Below, in pieces: positions 1 through 8,757 of a DNA stretch of 64,000 nt. How positions within the stretch are numbered: the first letter of the stretch is position 1; every line of letters begins with the position of its first letter. Source of the stretch: an uncultured Mycoplasmatota bacterium (lineage in GTDB: Bacteria; Bacillota_I; Bacilli_A; RF39; UBA660). A model generated the notes under the pieces. That model did no database searches. It was not told the DNA's origin and saw only the letters and a program-made list of their open reading frames with translations. The stretch is from NCBI GenBank assembly GCA_946402735.1, contig CAMIXH010000002.1:93080-157079 (forward strand). The letters run 5' to 3'. Position numbers and translations under genes: made by a program.

Positions 1-427
1 GGAATTCTTCTTTTTTAGTTTTATCATTAATATTTAATAAGTATGATATACCATTATTATAATCATTTAAATCTACAGATTCTTCTGCTTTTGAAACTAA
101 AATCTCTTCTTGTTTTTCATATGCTAGTTCTATTGTTTCCTTAGTAATGTTTCCTAAACACTTTTCATATTCACCATCATTACCAGCTATATTTGCAACA
201 ACTCTTACAAATGTTGGTATTAAGAATATTAAAACTGCTGCTACTACTTTAGCAACCATAGGTTTAGTTATTTTATTTAATTCAGAATTACTAACAGCAC
301 GTACCAAATCAATCATAGCACTTACTATTAATATAATAGGCACAGCTATTCTTATAATTTGAATAACTATATTTACAATTCTCATTACTTTTAGTACCTC
401 AGGTACTTCACAAACACTTAATATCAT
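1..427 (-). CDS. Partial two-helix membrane protein, TrbC/VirB2-like layout
   Basis: The frame opens at an ATG (427) preceded by AGAGGAAT and runs off the left edge without a stop, so only about 142 N-terminal residues are visible. There are two hydrophobic helices (about residues 15-40 and 55-75) joined by a short polar loop, then a charged soluble part. The helix pair is closely similar to the middle of the hydrolase at 45653-47773: both carry IIRIAVPIILI, then a KP pair, then AAVL.FLIPTFV. Such two-helix units look like TrbC/VirB2 pilin-type proteins, but that label is inference. Function unknown. Confidence 0.75.
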   Translation of the reverse strand, partial: MILSVCEVPEVLKVMRIVNIVIQIIRIAVPIILIVSAMIDLVRAVSNSELNKITKPMVAKVVAAVLIFLIPTFVRVVANIAGNDGEYEKCLGNITKETIELAYEKQEEILVSKAEESVDLNDYNNGISYLLNINDKTKKEEF

Positions 428-472
428 ATTTCTTATTCCTCTATTTCATTGTAGCACAATTTAAATCATAAA

Positions 473-497
473 AAAAGAAGATTAATTATCTTCTTTT
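473..497 (-). terminator. Hairpin terminator of the thioredoxin-like gene
   Basis: A perfect 10-bp stem (AAAAGAAGAT with its complement, 5-base loop) overlaps the stop codon of the gene at 486-1238. On the minus strand it is followed by a run of T. Confidence 0.7.
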
Positions 498-1238
498 CTT
501 TTTAGTTGTTTTCTTAACTACTCTAGTAGCAGGTTGTTCAGTTGCTTCAACTTTTTCTTCTCTAACTACTTTAGTAGGAGTATATTTTTGTTCAACTAGT
601 TTACCAAGTAATTCTTCATTTTGTTTTTTAATAAAATAACAAACTACACAAACACCAATTGCTACAAAAATTGCATTAAATATTACAGGTCTAACATATT
701 TTCTATATTCTTCTGCTTTAGCTTCTCCTACAGCATCATTATAAGCCTCAAAAACATCATATCTTTCTTCAGAATCATATAAACTTGTGATAGCAGCTTT
801 AATACCATCAGCATAAGAATCAGCAAATCCTCCGAATACTTGATCTCCAATAATGATATATGGTACACCACTAGCAGGTTGTTCTAAAAAGTCAGATATT
901 TTTTCAAGTAATTTAGAATTGTCAGCATTATTCCATACTTCAAATCCTACTACTTTAAAATACTTTCCATATTCATCTGTAATACCATTTAAGAAATTTA
1001 AGAATTTTTGACAATAACCACAACCATTACCTCTAAATAAATAGATAGTAATTTGATCATCAGTTTCAGCATATTCTTTAAATTCTTCTTTAATTTGCTC
1101 TTGAGCTAAAATCTCTCTGAAGTTCATTGTGTTATATTTTTTAATATTAATTTCTTCATCATCTGCAGTAACAGCTCTAACAGTAAATGGAGTCACTAAC
1201 ATCATCATAACTAATAATAAACCTAATATCTTTTTCAT
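486..1238 (-). CDS. Membrane-anchored extracellular thioredoxin-like protein
   Basis: A 250-residue secreted protein with an N-terminal signal sequence (about 1-22), a thioredoxin-fold part with a CGYC redox pair (C73, C76) and the usual cis-proline site (VP, 125-126), then one transmembrane helix (about 185-203) and a Lys/Arg/Thr-rich tail. The topology puts the redox domain outside the membrane, where it could make, break or isomerise disulfides in exported proteins. The start at 1238 has AGGAGG in front. It lies downstream of nothing obviously coupled and ends in its own terminator. Redox role is inferred from fold and motif; the substrate is unknown. Confidence 0.8.
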   Translation of the reverse strand: MKKILGLLLVMMMLVTPFTVRAVTADDEEINIKKYNTMNFREILAQEQIKEEFKEYAETDDQITIYLFRGNGCGYCQKFLNFLNGITDEYGKYFKVVGFEVWNNADNSKLLEKISDFLEQPASGVPYIIIGDQVFGGFADSYADGIKAAITSLYDSEERYDVFEAYNDAVGEAKAEEYRKYVRPVIFNAIFVAIGVCVVCYFIKKQNEELLGKLVEQKYTPTKVVREEKVEATEQPATRVVKKTTKKKRR

Positions 1239-1290
1239 TGTCTACCTCCTAATATAATTATAAAATAATGCAATAAAAATGACAAGTTTT

Positions 1291-2394
1291 TTACGCTATA
1301 TATTTCATAATCAAAGGTATTCTCATCTCATCTTCTGTTATACCAGCATGCATTGATTTAAGATTAACTGAGTTTTCATTATACCTAAAATACTTATCAG
1401 AAATAGCAAGAGCAAAATAATCTCCAAGAGTTGCTCTATAGTATTTATTGTAGTCTCCTCTACCAAACCAAAATTCTCTTATTATTTCTTCTTTAGTTTT
1501 TAAAACAAACCATTCACCAAAATATTTTTTAAACAATCTAACAAACTCTTCTTCTCTTCCTTCTTTTATTTTGAAAGAACAAAATCTTGATTCAATACTA
1601 ACATCACCATCTAATGTATCAAATATATCTTTATACTCACTTAATGTAATTGGAGTACTATTCATATGACCATGATCTGCTATTACTATTAGTAGTGTAT
1701 CTTTTAATTTTCTTGATAATTCTTCTGTTTTTTTATTAACTAAATTAAATGCATCAATACTTTCTTTAGAATCAGTTCCATGTTCATGCATAGTTGAATC
1801 AGGATCTTCATAATATGCATATACATATCTTCTTCCTTCTTTAGAAGTTTCTTCTAATATTTTTTCATGCATTTCATCAATATCTTTATATTTTATTCCA
1901 CCATGATTACTTACTATACTAGCACTATATTTTCCTTCATTTATTTGTTCAATTAAATTTTTATATCCATAATATTTATTAGCTATATTATATGGAGCTG
2001 CTTGAACATATGTATCTTTAAATGTATTTAAAAACATAGTTATTATTTTATTTTCTTCCTTAATATACATATCCCATCCAAGCCAATTATGTTCACTTGG
2101 ATTCATACCACTTAATATACTAGTAGTTGCTGCAGTAGTAGTACTAGGACATACACTAGATATACTTCTAATAGTATTTGCTCTTAAAAAATCATCTTCT
2201 TTTAATATCCTATTTAATAAATTATAACCCATACCATCATATAAAATTAATACTACATTTTTAGGATTATATTCTTCTAACATATTATCTATATCACTAA
2301 TAGTATTATGTTTATAATCTACTTCAAAATATTTTAAAATACTACATGCTACATTAGTTAAACAATCATTATAATCTGGGAATGTTTCTTTCAT
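1291..2394 (-). CDS. Alkaline-phosphatase-superfamily phosphodiesterase/nucleotide pyrophosphatase
   Basis: A 367-residue protein of the type I phosphodiesterase/nucleotide pyrophosphatase family. It shows the first metal ligand in VLILYDGMG (D53), the nucleophile-threonine stretch PSTTTAATTS (about 84-92), the SGM.P.EHNWLGW block and the late DHGH metal site. No signal peptide is visible, so it is probably cytoplasmic. The longest frame starts at a GTG (2403), but AGGTG overlaps that codon and sits 6 bases before ATG 2394, so ATG is the likelier start. It lies 49 bases downstream of the XRE regulator gene. The real substrate (nucleotide, sugar-nucleotide or phosphodiester) cannot be told from the sequence. 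Confidence 0.85.
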   Translation of the reverse strand: MKETFPDYNDCLTNVACSILKYFEVDYKHNTISDIDNMLEEYNPKNVVLILYDGMGYNLLNRILKEDDFLRANTIRSISSVCPSTTTAATTSILSGMNPSEHNWLGWDMYIKEENKIITMFLNTFKDTYVQAAPYNIANKYYGYKNLIEQINEGKYSASIVSNHGGIKYKDIDEMHEKILEETSKEGRRYVYAYYEDPDSTMHEHGTDSKESIDAFNLVNKKTEELSRKLKDTLLIVIADHGHMNSTPITLSEYKDIFDTLDGDVSIESRFCSFKIKEGREEEFVRLFKKYFGEWFVLKTKEEIIREFWFGRGDYNKYYRATLGDYFALAISDKYFRYNENSVNLKSMHAGITEDEMRIPLIMKYIA

Positions 2395-2422
2395 ATTTAT
2401 CACCTAATAAAATTATATAAAA

Positions 2423-2448
2423 AATAAACCTTATTTAAAAGGTTTATT
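2423..2448 (-). terminator. Hairpin terminator after the XRE regulator
   Basis: A 10-bp perfect stem AATAAACCTT with a 6-base loop covers the stop codon of the regulator gene and is followed on the minus strand by TTTTATAT. It separates the regulator from the phosphodiesterase downstream. Confidence 0.65.
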
Positions 2449-3847
2449 CTTCATAATCTAACATTTCATTAGTTTCATCTATTTGTCTTTGTTGTTCAAA
2501 AAACTTTTTATTATTTTCAGTTATCTTTTTCATATTAGCTTTACTTGTATAAACTATTGTTTCAGACACATCATCTACTAATACTTTATCATTTAACATA
2601 TTTAAGAAATTCTTAAATAATTCCGGTGAATCTAAACAAGCTTGATATGAACTAATAATTCCATCAGAATTATATGTATGTATATTACAATAATTAGCAT
2701 ATTTATATACTATTCTAATATTATTATCTTTTGTTTCAACAAATTTATATCCACCATCAAATATAGTTTTATCTGTCATCTTATAAGTTACTTCTTTAGT
2801 TGTATAGTATTTTTCATCAAGGTCATTTATTACTTTGAAATCTTTGTAACTAGACATCACAAGTCCACAAGCTATTCCTATCATAATTAATGATACTAAG
2901 AATGATATAAGTAGTAGTCCTTTTTTATTCTTTCTATTAATAATAAAGTTAATAATAATATCAAGAATAATTAAGTTAATAACAATACCACCAATAATAC
3001 CGATTAAAGCACCAACAAATAAAGCACCTGTTTTGCTTATCATAAATGAAAGTACAAAGCATGCAACTAGTCCTATTAAACTAAGTGCAAATCCAAGACC
3101 AATAAAGAATGCAAAGCATTTAACAAAGAATAAAATTACTTTAACAAGTCCATTTATAAATCTATATCCTGAATGTTCTGGATCTCTTATAATAACTTTT
3201 TCTTCTTTTCTTTTTATTTCTTTTACTTCTTTTTTATCAGTTTCAACTTCTTCAGTTTCTTCTTCAACTTCTTCTGTTTTTTCTTCTTTTTCATCAACTA
3301 CTACATAATAATCTAAATATCTAATTTTGAATATATATAACATTATTGCTACTATTAAAACAAATGCAAATAATAAATATAATCCATCAAATACATTTAA
3401 TACAACACGATATATAGATAAAGGTAAAATATCAAATATATTTCTTACAACATTATCTAATACTTCATGTAATACAAATGCTATTACAATAAGAACAAAT
3501 CCTATTAAGCATTGTTCAAATAAACATTTAATTTTATTTTTAAATTTTAAGCTACTAAATAAATTAACTGTTTTACTAATATATGATAGAAAGCTATCTA
3601 TATATTTATTAATAGTATTAGAAGATTGTTTAGTCTTTTCTATTTCTTTGATATCTTGATTTAATAAGTCATCAATATTTAAATTAAATATTTTACATAG
3701 TTCTAATACTTTATCCATTTCTGGATAAGCAAGACCTGATTCCCATTTTGAAACTGATTGTCTTGATACTCCTAATTTTTCTGCTAAGTCTTCTTGTGAT
3801 AAATTATTGTCCTTTCTAATCTTTTTAAGATTGTCTGATAAATTCAT
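2444..3847 (-). CDS. XRE-family membrane-bound transcriptional regulator
   Basis: A 467-residue protein. Residues 1-60 are a typical Xre/Cro helix-turn-helix (LSQEDLAEKLGVSRQSVSKWE). They are followed by a linker and several transmembrane helices (about 110-180), a Glu/Lys-rich cytoplasmic stretch (about 190-225), more helices (about 235-330), and a soluble C-terminal part of about 110 residues. This layout suggests a DNA-binding domain tied to a membrane sensor. The longest frame adds 30 residues, but ATG 3847 has a strong GGAGGAGAT site and directly starts the helix-turn-helix. Target genes and signal are unknown. Confidence 0.8.
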   Translation of the reverse strand: MNLSDNLKKIRKDNNLSQEDLAEKLGVSRQSVSKWESGLAYPEMDKVLELCKIFNLNIDDLLNQDIKEIEKTKQSSNTINKYIDSFLSYISKTVNLFSSLKFKNKIKCLFEQCLIGFVLIVIAFVLHEVLDNVVRNIFDILPLSIYRVVLNVFDGLYLLFAFVLIVAIMLYIFKIRYLDYYVVVDEKEEKTEEVEEETEEVETDKKEVKEIKRKEEKVIIRDPEHSGYRFINGLVKVILFFVKCFAFFIGLGFALSLIGLVACFVLSFMISKTGALFVGALIGIIGGIVINLIILDIIINFIINRKNKKGLLLISFLVSLIMIGIACGLVMSSYKDFKVINDLDEKYYTTKEVTYKMTDKTIFDGGYKFVETKDNNIRIVYKYANYCNIHTYNSDGIISSYQACLDSPELFKNFLNMLNDKVLVDDVSETIVYTSKANMKKITENNKKFFEQQRQIDETNEMLDYEE

Positions 3848-3974
3848 TTTTATCTCCTCCTTATGCATCAAATATATCATGTCACCTGGTTGCATCCTAC
3901 CAATTTTGAGTTGATTTATGTAAATTTTTGGTTGCATTTTAATAAATTATCACTATTATATCATATTTAAGCAA

Positions 3975-3999
3975 TAAAAAAGAGCATTTATAATGCTCT
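3975..3999 (-). terminator. Hairpin terminator of the FN3 protein gene
   Basis: AGAGCATT and its complement with a 3-base loop, overlapping the stop codon at 3988, followed by TTTTTTAT on the minus strand. Confidence 0.75.
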
Positions 4000-5709
4000 A
4001 ATATTCTTCGATGTATAAGAACTATATTTTGGATTACCATTAATATAAACATAACTTCTTACTTTATAATAATATCTCATTCCTTTTTTAGTTCCAGCAT
4101 CTACATAAGTTGTCTCATCTACTGATGAATCTTTTATCATTTTATATGTTCCATTTAAAGATGTGCTTCTCCATATTTCATAACCTTCTGTAGCGCTAAG
4201 TCCTCCTACTTTAATAGTTACTGGTGAACTCTTACTAACAGTTAAAGTTACTGATGGAGCTTTAATAATAACTTTAGCACTAACTTTATTTGACATTGAT
4301 CCACAATTCTTAAATCTACTACATCCTCTTACTCTATAATAATATGTTCTTCCTAAAGTTAGTCCACTATCTGTATATGATGTTGTTGTAATATCTGCAA
4401 TTCTTTCATATGTTCCATTTAAAGATGTACTTCTATAAACTATGTATTTTGTTGCTCCTTTTACAGCAGTAATATTTAGTTTTAATGATTCATATGTATT
4501 AGACGCAACTTTAAATGCTGGTTTTGCTGGTGCTGTAACAGCAGTTATTACTTCACTATATTTTCCATAATATCTTTTTCTTCCTACTTGTTTATACGCT
4601 CTTACTTTATAGTAATATCTTTTATATGGACTTAATTTAGTATCATTATAACTAAGTGTAGTATTTTTAGTTATTGTTTTAATAGCTTTCCATGTTTTAT
4701 TATTAGTACTTCTATAAATTACATATCCAGTATCAACTTGTCTATCCCAACTAATATTAATACTATTAGTTTTTATATTTCCAGCAGTCATATTCATAAC
4801 TTGTTGTGGAATAAAAGTCTTTCCTTTAATTGTAGAATACTCTCTATTATAATCTCCTATTGAAAGTAATTTATAATAATATGGATTTCCATATTTTACA
4901 TTTCTATCAGTATATGAAAGATTTACTTCATCAGTTTCATCATCTCTCCAATAAGAAGCTACACTAGTATATTTACCATCTTTCTTATCGCTTCTATAAA
5001 GTACATATCTATAAGCCCTATAATCATCTTCCCAACTAATATACAACGTTGCATTTTTCTTAATAACTTTAATTTCAGGTGTTTCTACTAAAGGTGAAAA
5101 TGTTTTAATATAATCTTCCCTCTGGGTACCATATGTATCAAGTAAAGCTTGTATTTTAGCTTTATTTAATGATACTCTTATTTCTTTTAAATATTCATCT
5201 GGTTCATCTTCTCCTGGAAGAGTTACCTCATCATATGTTTGTAACCATCCATATTGATTATAGAATTCCTCATCATATTCTTCTTCTTCAAGATTTTCAT
5301 CTAATTCAGTATATCCCATTAAATCAAATATAGAAATTAAGAATCCTTTAGCATATTTAAATGCATCATAATCATCAAAAGCTGCTTCATTAGAATCAAA
5401 ATCTTCTGTTATTTCAGGTACTATACCATTATAAGCAATATATTCATCTGTATAGTCAAATGAAACTAATACATCTTCATGATTAATTATATTTATTTTA
5501 TGATTCGTTTCATCTATTTCTAAATGAAGATCCTCTTCATACTCTTCTATTTGATTTGCTTGTAAGATACCTTGCATATAGTTAGTATCCATATAATGAT
5601 TAACTACATCTTGTACACTTAAAGTTTCTTCTTCAGCAAATATTTTTGCTATATTAGTGAAACTAATTAACATTAATAAACATAAAACTAAATTTAATAT
5701 TTTTTTCAT
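3988..5709 (-). CDS. Secreted protein with tandem fibronectin type III domains
   Basis: A 573-residue exported protein with a signal peptide (about 1-26). An acidic N-terminal domain of about 190 residues is followed by four FN3-like repeats, each with the pattern YRS....GTY, then Y.D..L..G..YYYKVR. The repeats run to the C-terminus; there is no LPXTG motif or second membrane helix, so it is either released or held by non-covalent binding. FN3 repeats typically serve as spacers or carbohydrate/protein-binding modules. The acidic N-terminal domain was not recognised. Strong signal peptide; start supported by AGGTGA. Confidence 0.8.
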   Translation of the reverse strand: MKKILNLVLCLLMLISFTNIAKIFAEEETLSVQDVVNHYMDTNYMQGILQANQIEEYEEDLHLEIDETNHKINIINHEDVLVSFDYTDEYIAYNGIVPEITEDFDSNEAAFDDYDAFKYAKGFLISIFDLMGYTELDENLEEEEYDEEFYNQYGWLQTYDEVTLPGEDEPDEYLKEIRVSLNKAKIQALLDTYGTQREDYIKTFSPLVETPEIKVIKKNATLYISWEDDYRAYRYVLYRSDKKDGKYTSVASYWRDDETDEVNLSYTDRNVKYGNPYYYKLLSIGDYNREYSTIKGKTFIPQQVMNMTAGNIKTNSINISWDRQVDTGYVIYRSTNNKTWKAIKTITKNTTLSYNDTKLSPYKRYYYKVRAYKQVGRKRYYGKYSEVITAVTAPAKPAFKVASNTYESLKLNITAVKGATKYIVYRSTSLNGTYERIADITTTSYTDSGLTLGRTYYYRVRGCSRFKNCGSMSNKVSAKVIIKAPSVTLTVSKSSPVTIKVGGLSATEGYEIWRSTSLNGTYKMIKDSSVDETTYVDAGTKKGMRYYYKVRSYVYINGNPKYSSYTSKNIRAL

Positions 5710-5785
5710 ATATTCACCTTTTTAATATTTAGTTATCTTATATTTAAATTATATATCTCTATTCCTTTTATTTCAAGTTATAAAA

Positions 5786-5807
5786 AAACTAGTCATTTGA
5801 CTAGTTT
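5786..5807 (-). terminator. Hairpin terminator of the NifU-like/GGGtGRT operon
   Basis: AAACTAGTC, 4-base loop, GACTAGTTT; on the minus strand it is followed by TTTTTAT. It lies just past the stop at 5816. Confidence 0.75.
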
Positions 5808-5815
5808 ATTTTTTA

Positions 5816-6814
5816 TTATTTTGTATGTTCTTCAACAGCAACACTAACACTAACTGTAGCACCTACCATTGGGTTATTACCCATACCGATAAGTCCCATC
5901 ATTTCTACATGTGCTGGTACACTTGATGATCCTGCAAACTGTGCATCACTATGCATTCTTCCCATAGTATCAGTCATACCATATGATGCTGGTCCTGCTG
6001 CCATATTATCTGGGTGAAGAGTTCTTCCTGTTCCACCTCCAGAAGCTACACTAAAGTAAGTTTTACCTTTTTCAATACATTCTTTCTTATATGTTCCAGC
6101 AACTGGATGTTGGAATCTTGTTGGATTAGTTGAGTTACCAGTAATTGATACATCAACATCCTCTAGATGCATAATAGCTACACCTTCTCTAACATCGTTT
6201 GCTCCATAACATCTAACTTTTCCTCTTTCTCCATCAGAATATTTAGTTTCTTTAACGATTTTAACTTTTCCAGTAAAGAAATCAAATTCAGTTTCTACAA
6301 ATGTAAATCCATTTATTCTACTAATAATTTGTGCTGCATCTTTTCCAAGACCATTAAGTATTACTTTTAAAGGAGTCTTTCTAACTTTATTAGCATTTTT
6401 AGCAATACCAATTGCTCCTTCAGCAGCTGCGAATGATTCATGTCCTGCTAAGAAAGCAAAACATTTAGTATTTTCATCAAGTAGCATAGAAGCAAGTCTA
6501 CCATGACCGATACCAACTTTTCTATCTTCTGCTACACTTCCTGGTATACAAAATGCTTGTAATCCTTCTCCAATAGCAAGTGCTGCTTCATGAGCTTTAG
6601 TTCTTCCAGATTTAATAGCGATTGCTGCTCCTAAAGTATAAGCCCAACATGCATTTTCAAAACAAATTGGTTGAACACCTTTAACTATTTCATATGGATC
6701 AAATCCTAAGTCAGTACATATTTTTCTAGCTTCTTCTAAATCTTTGATGTCATATTTCTTCATTACTTTTTCTATTTGTTTAATTCTTCTTTCGTAACTT
6801 TCAAATAATGCCAT
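5816..6814 (-). CDS. GGGtGRT family protein
   Basis: A 332-residue soluble protein carrying the family signature GGGTGRT (259-265) and a conserved glycine/methionine-rich C-terminal block (PAHVEMMGLIGMGNNPMVGA). The family is known to sit next to NifU-like scaffold genes, as here: the NifU-like gene ends only 3 bases before this start, so both are surely cotranscribed. No enzymatic function is established for the family; a role in metal or Fe-S handling is inferred from context only. It has several cysteines but no classic CxxC cluster. Full length for the family. Confidence 0.9.
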   Translation of the reverse strand: MALFESYERRIKQIEKVMKKYDIKDLEEARKICTDLGFDPYEIVKGVQPICFENACWAYTLGAAIAIKSGRTKAHEAALAIGEGLQAFCIPGSVAEDRKVGIGHGRLASMLLDENTKCFAFLAGHESFAAAEGAIGIAKNANKVRKTPLKVILNGLGKDAAQIISRINGFTFVETEFDFFTGKVKIVKETKYSDGERGKVRCYGANDVREGVAIMHLEDVDVSITGNSTNPTRFQHPVAGTYKKECIEKGKTYFSVASGGGTGRTLHPDNMAAGPASYGMTDTMGRMHSDAQFAGSSSVPAHVEMMGLIGMGNNPMVGATVSVSVAVEEHTK

Positions 6815-6817
6815 AAC

Positions 6818-7507
6818 TTATTCCTCCCTTGGGTCAATTTTCTTAACCGCTTCATCGAATCTACCATAAGTACCACTAGCTTTTTCAATAGCTTCTTCTG
6901 GCGCAATTCCTTTTTTAATGTTTTCCATCATCTTACCAAGGTTAACATATTTATAACCAATTATTTCATTATTTTTATCAAGTCCAAGTTCCATAACATA
7001 TCCTTCAGCAACATCTAGGTATCTAACACCTTTCATCTTTGTTGAATATATTGTTCCAACTTGACTTCTCTTACCTTTTCCTAAATCTTCCATACCAGCT
7101 CCGATTGCTAGTCCACCTTCAGAAAAAGCAGATTGAGTTCTACCATAAACTATTTGTAAGAATAACTCTCTCATAGCAGTATTAATAGCATCACATACTA
7201 AGTCAGTATTTAGTGCTTCTAATATAGTTTTACCAACTAATATTTCTCCTGCCATAGCAGCACTATGAGTCATACCAGAACATCCAATAACTTCTACAAG
7301 TGCTTCTTCAATTATTCCTTTTTTAACATTTAATGTTAATTTGCATCCACCTTGTTGAGGTGCACACCATCCAATACCATGAGTTAAGCCGCTAATGTCT
7401 TTAATTTCTTTAGCATTTACCCATGCACCTTCTTCAGGAATTGGTGCATTAGGATGACATATTCCATGTACTGGACACATATTTTCTACTTCTTTTGTAT
7501 ATATCAT
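6818..7507 (-). CDS. NifU-like Fe-S cluster assembly scaffold protein
   Basis: A 229-residue protein with conserved cysteines (MCPVHGICHP near the N-terminus, GWCAPQQGGC, VIGCSGMTH, LVCDAI) typical of NifU-like scaffolds that partner GGGtGRT proteins. The longest frame starts 28 residues earlier, but ATG 7507 is preceded by AAGGGAGGA and begins at the conserved part. It is the first gene of the two-gene operon. It probably holds a transient Fe-S cluster for transfer to targets; no SufS/IscS desulfurase is visible in the window. Confidence 0.85.
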   Translation of the reverse strand: MIYTKEVENMCPVHGICHPNAPIPEEGAWVNAKEIKDISGLTHGIGWCAPQQGGCKLTLNVKKGIIEEALVEVIGCSGMTHSAAMAGEILVGKTILEALNTDLVCDAINTAMRELFLQIVYGRTQSAFSEGGLAIGAGMEDLGKGKRSQVGTIYSTKMKGVRYLDVAEGYVMELGLDKNNEIIGYKYVNLGKMMENIKKGIAPEEAIEKASGTYGRFDEAVKKIDPREE

Positions 7508-7555
7508 ATTTTCCTCCCTTATATACACAAAAATATTATAACAATTATTCAAATT

Positions 7556-7581
7556 AAAAACTAGATAAAAATCTAGTTTTT
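7556..7581 (-). terminator. Hairpin terminator of the CDF transporter gene
   Basis: AAAAACTAGAT, 4-base loop, ATCTAGTTTTT: an 11-bp perfect stem with a T-rich tail on the minus strand, just beyond the stop at 7585. Confidence 0.8.
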
Positions 7582-7584
7582 TTA

Positions 7585-8730
7585 TTAACAATATGGTCTT
7601 TCAATTTCTATATCAAAATCATAATCTTTATATTTATTACTCAAGTATTTTTCTAACTCTTCATAATCATATTTACTATCAAAAGGCACTAATGCATCAA
7701 ACAATACAAGTCTCTTACTTTTACCATGAAGTACTCTAAAATCACTAATAGTTATTCTACTATCAAGTTCTTGAAGAGATTTTAATATATCCTTTTTTAA
7801 CTTATCTAATTTTTTATTACCAACAATAACTGGGTCAACATGAATAGTTATTGTAGTATTCATTTCATCTTTAAAATCATTTTCTATTTTATCAATTAAA
7901 TCATGAGCCCTAACCATACTCAAATTAGCATCTATCTCTACATGTGCTGTAACATAATCATTTAATACTCCATAGTTATGTATCATAAGTCCATGTATTC
8001 CAAGAACATAGTCATATGATAATAATTTCTTTTTAATATCTTTTACTTGTTTCTTAGAAGGTCTTACTCCTACTAAAGGTTCTATTGTTTCCATTAATGT
8101 ACTAAATGAACTATATATTACAAATAATGAAACAATTAATCCTAAGAATCCATCAATGTTGATATTAAATATACCCATTATAATCATAGCTAATAATATA
8201 ACACTAGTTGATAAAATATCATTCTTTGTATCTATAGAAGCTGCTTTTAATGCTTTAGAATTAATTATTTTAGAATATCTACTATATACTCTCATCTGAA
8301 ATATTTTAAGTACTATAGATATTATTAATATTATATATACATATATATTAATATTTAATTCTATAGGATGTACTATTTTATTAATAGATTGATATGCAAA
8401 TACAACACCAAATTCTAACATTATAAAAGCTATTAGAGACCCTAATATATATTCATACCTAGCATGTCCATATGGATGATGTTTATCTGGCTTTTTAGAA
8501 GCTATTTTAAATCCAATTACTGTTAGTACTGATGTAACCATATCAGATAAATTATTAATAGCATCAGCTACAATACTAATACTATTTGATAGTAACCCAA
8601 TAACCAGTTTTAATATAGATAAAATCGTATTAGTAACAATACCAAAAAAACCAGAAGTAATAGCGTATTTTCCCCTTACTTCACTATTATTAGTATCTTT
8701 ATAATTTTTAATAAATATTTTTTCTAACAT
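7585..8730 (-). CDS. Cation diffusion facilitator (CDF) family transporter
   Basis: A 381-residue inner-membrane transporter with six predicted helices and a C-terminal cytoplasmic domain of about 170 residues. Family marks include SNSISIVADAINNLSDM in the second helix and HHPYGHARYEY between helices. CDF proteins export divalent metals (Zn2+, Mn2+, Fe2+, Co2+) in exchange for protons. The metal cannot be assigned with confidence; the DAINNLSD site keeps the two aspartates four residues or more apart as in Mn/Zn types. The start at 8730 follows AAAGGTGATA. It stands between the DUF4272 gene and the NifU pair with its own terminator. Confidence 0.9.
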   Translation of the reverse strand: MLEKIFIKNYKDTNNSEVRGKYAITSGFFGIVTNTILSILKLVIGLLSNSISIVADAINNLSDMVTSVLTVIGFKIASKKPDKHHPYGHARYEYILGSLIAFIMLEFGVVFAYQSINKIVHPIELNINIYVYIILIISIVLKIFQMRVYSRYSKIINSKALKAASIDTKNDILSTSVILLAMIIMGIFNINIDGFLGLIVSLFVIYSSFSTLMETIEPLVGVRPSKKQVKDIKKKLLSYDYVLGIHGLMIHNYGVLNDYVTAHVEIDANLSMVRAHDLIDKIENDFKDEMNTTITIHVDPVIVGNKKLDKLKKDILKSLQELDSRITISDFRVLHGKSKRLVLFDALVPFDSKYDYEELEKYLSNKYKDYDFDIEIERPYC

Positions 8731-8757
8731 GTTATCACCTTTAACTTAAAAAGGAAG

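Noticed and set aside
147-362. Plus-strand 71-codon frame near the left edge
   Set aside because: It lies antisense to the partial membrane protein (1-427, minus), which has a ribosome-binding site and homology to the hydrolase's membrane module.
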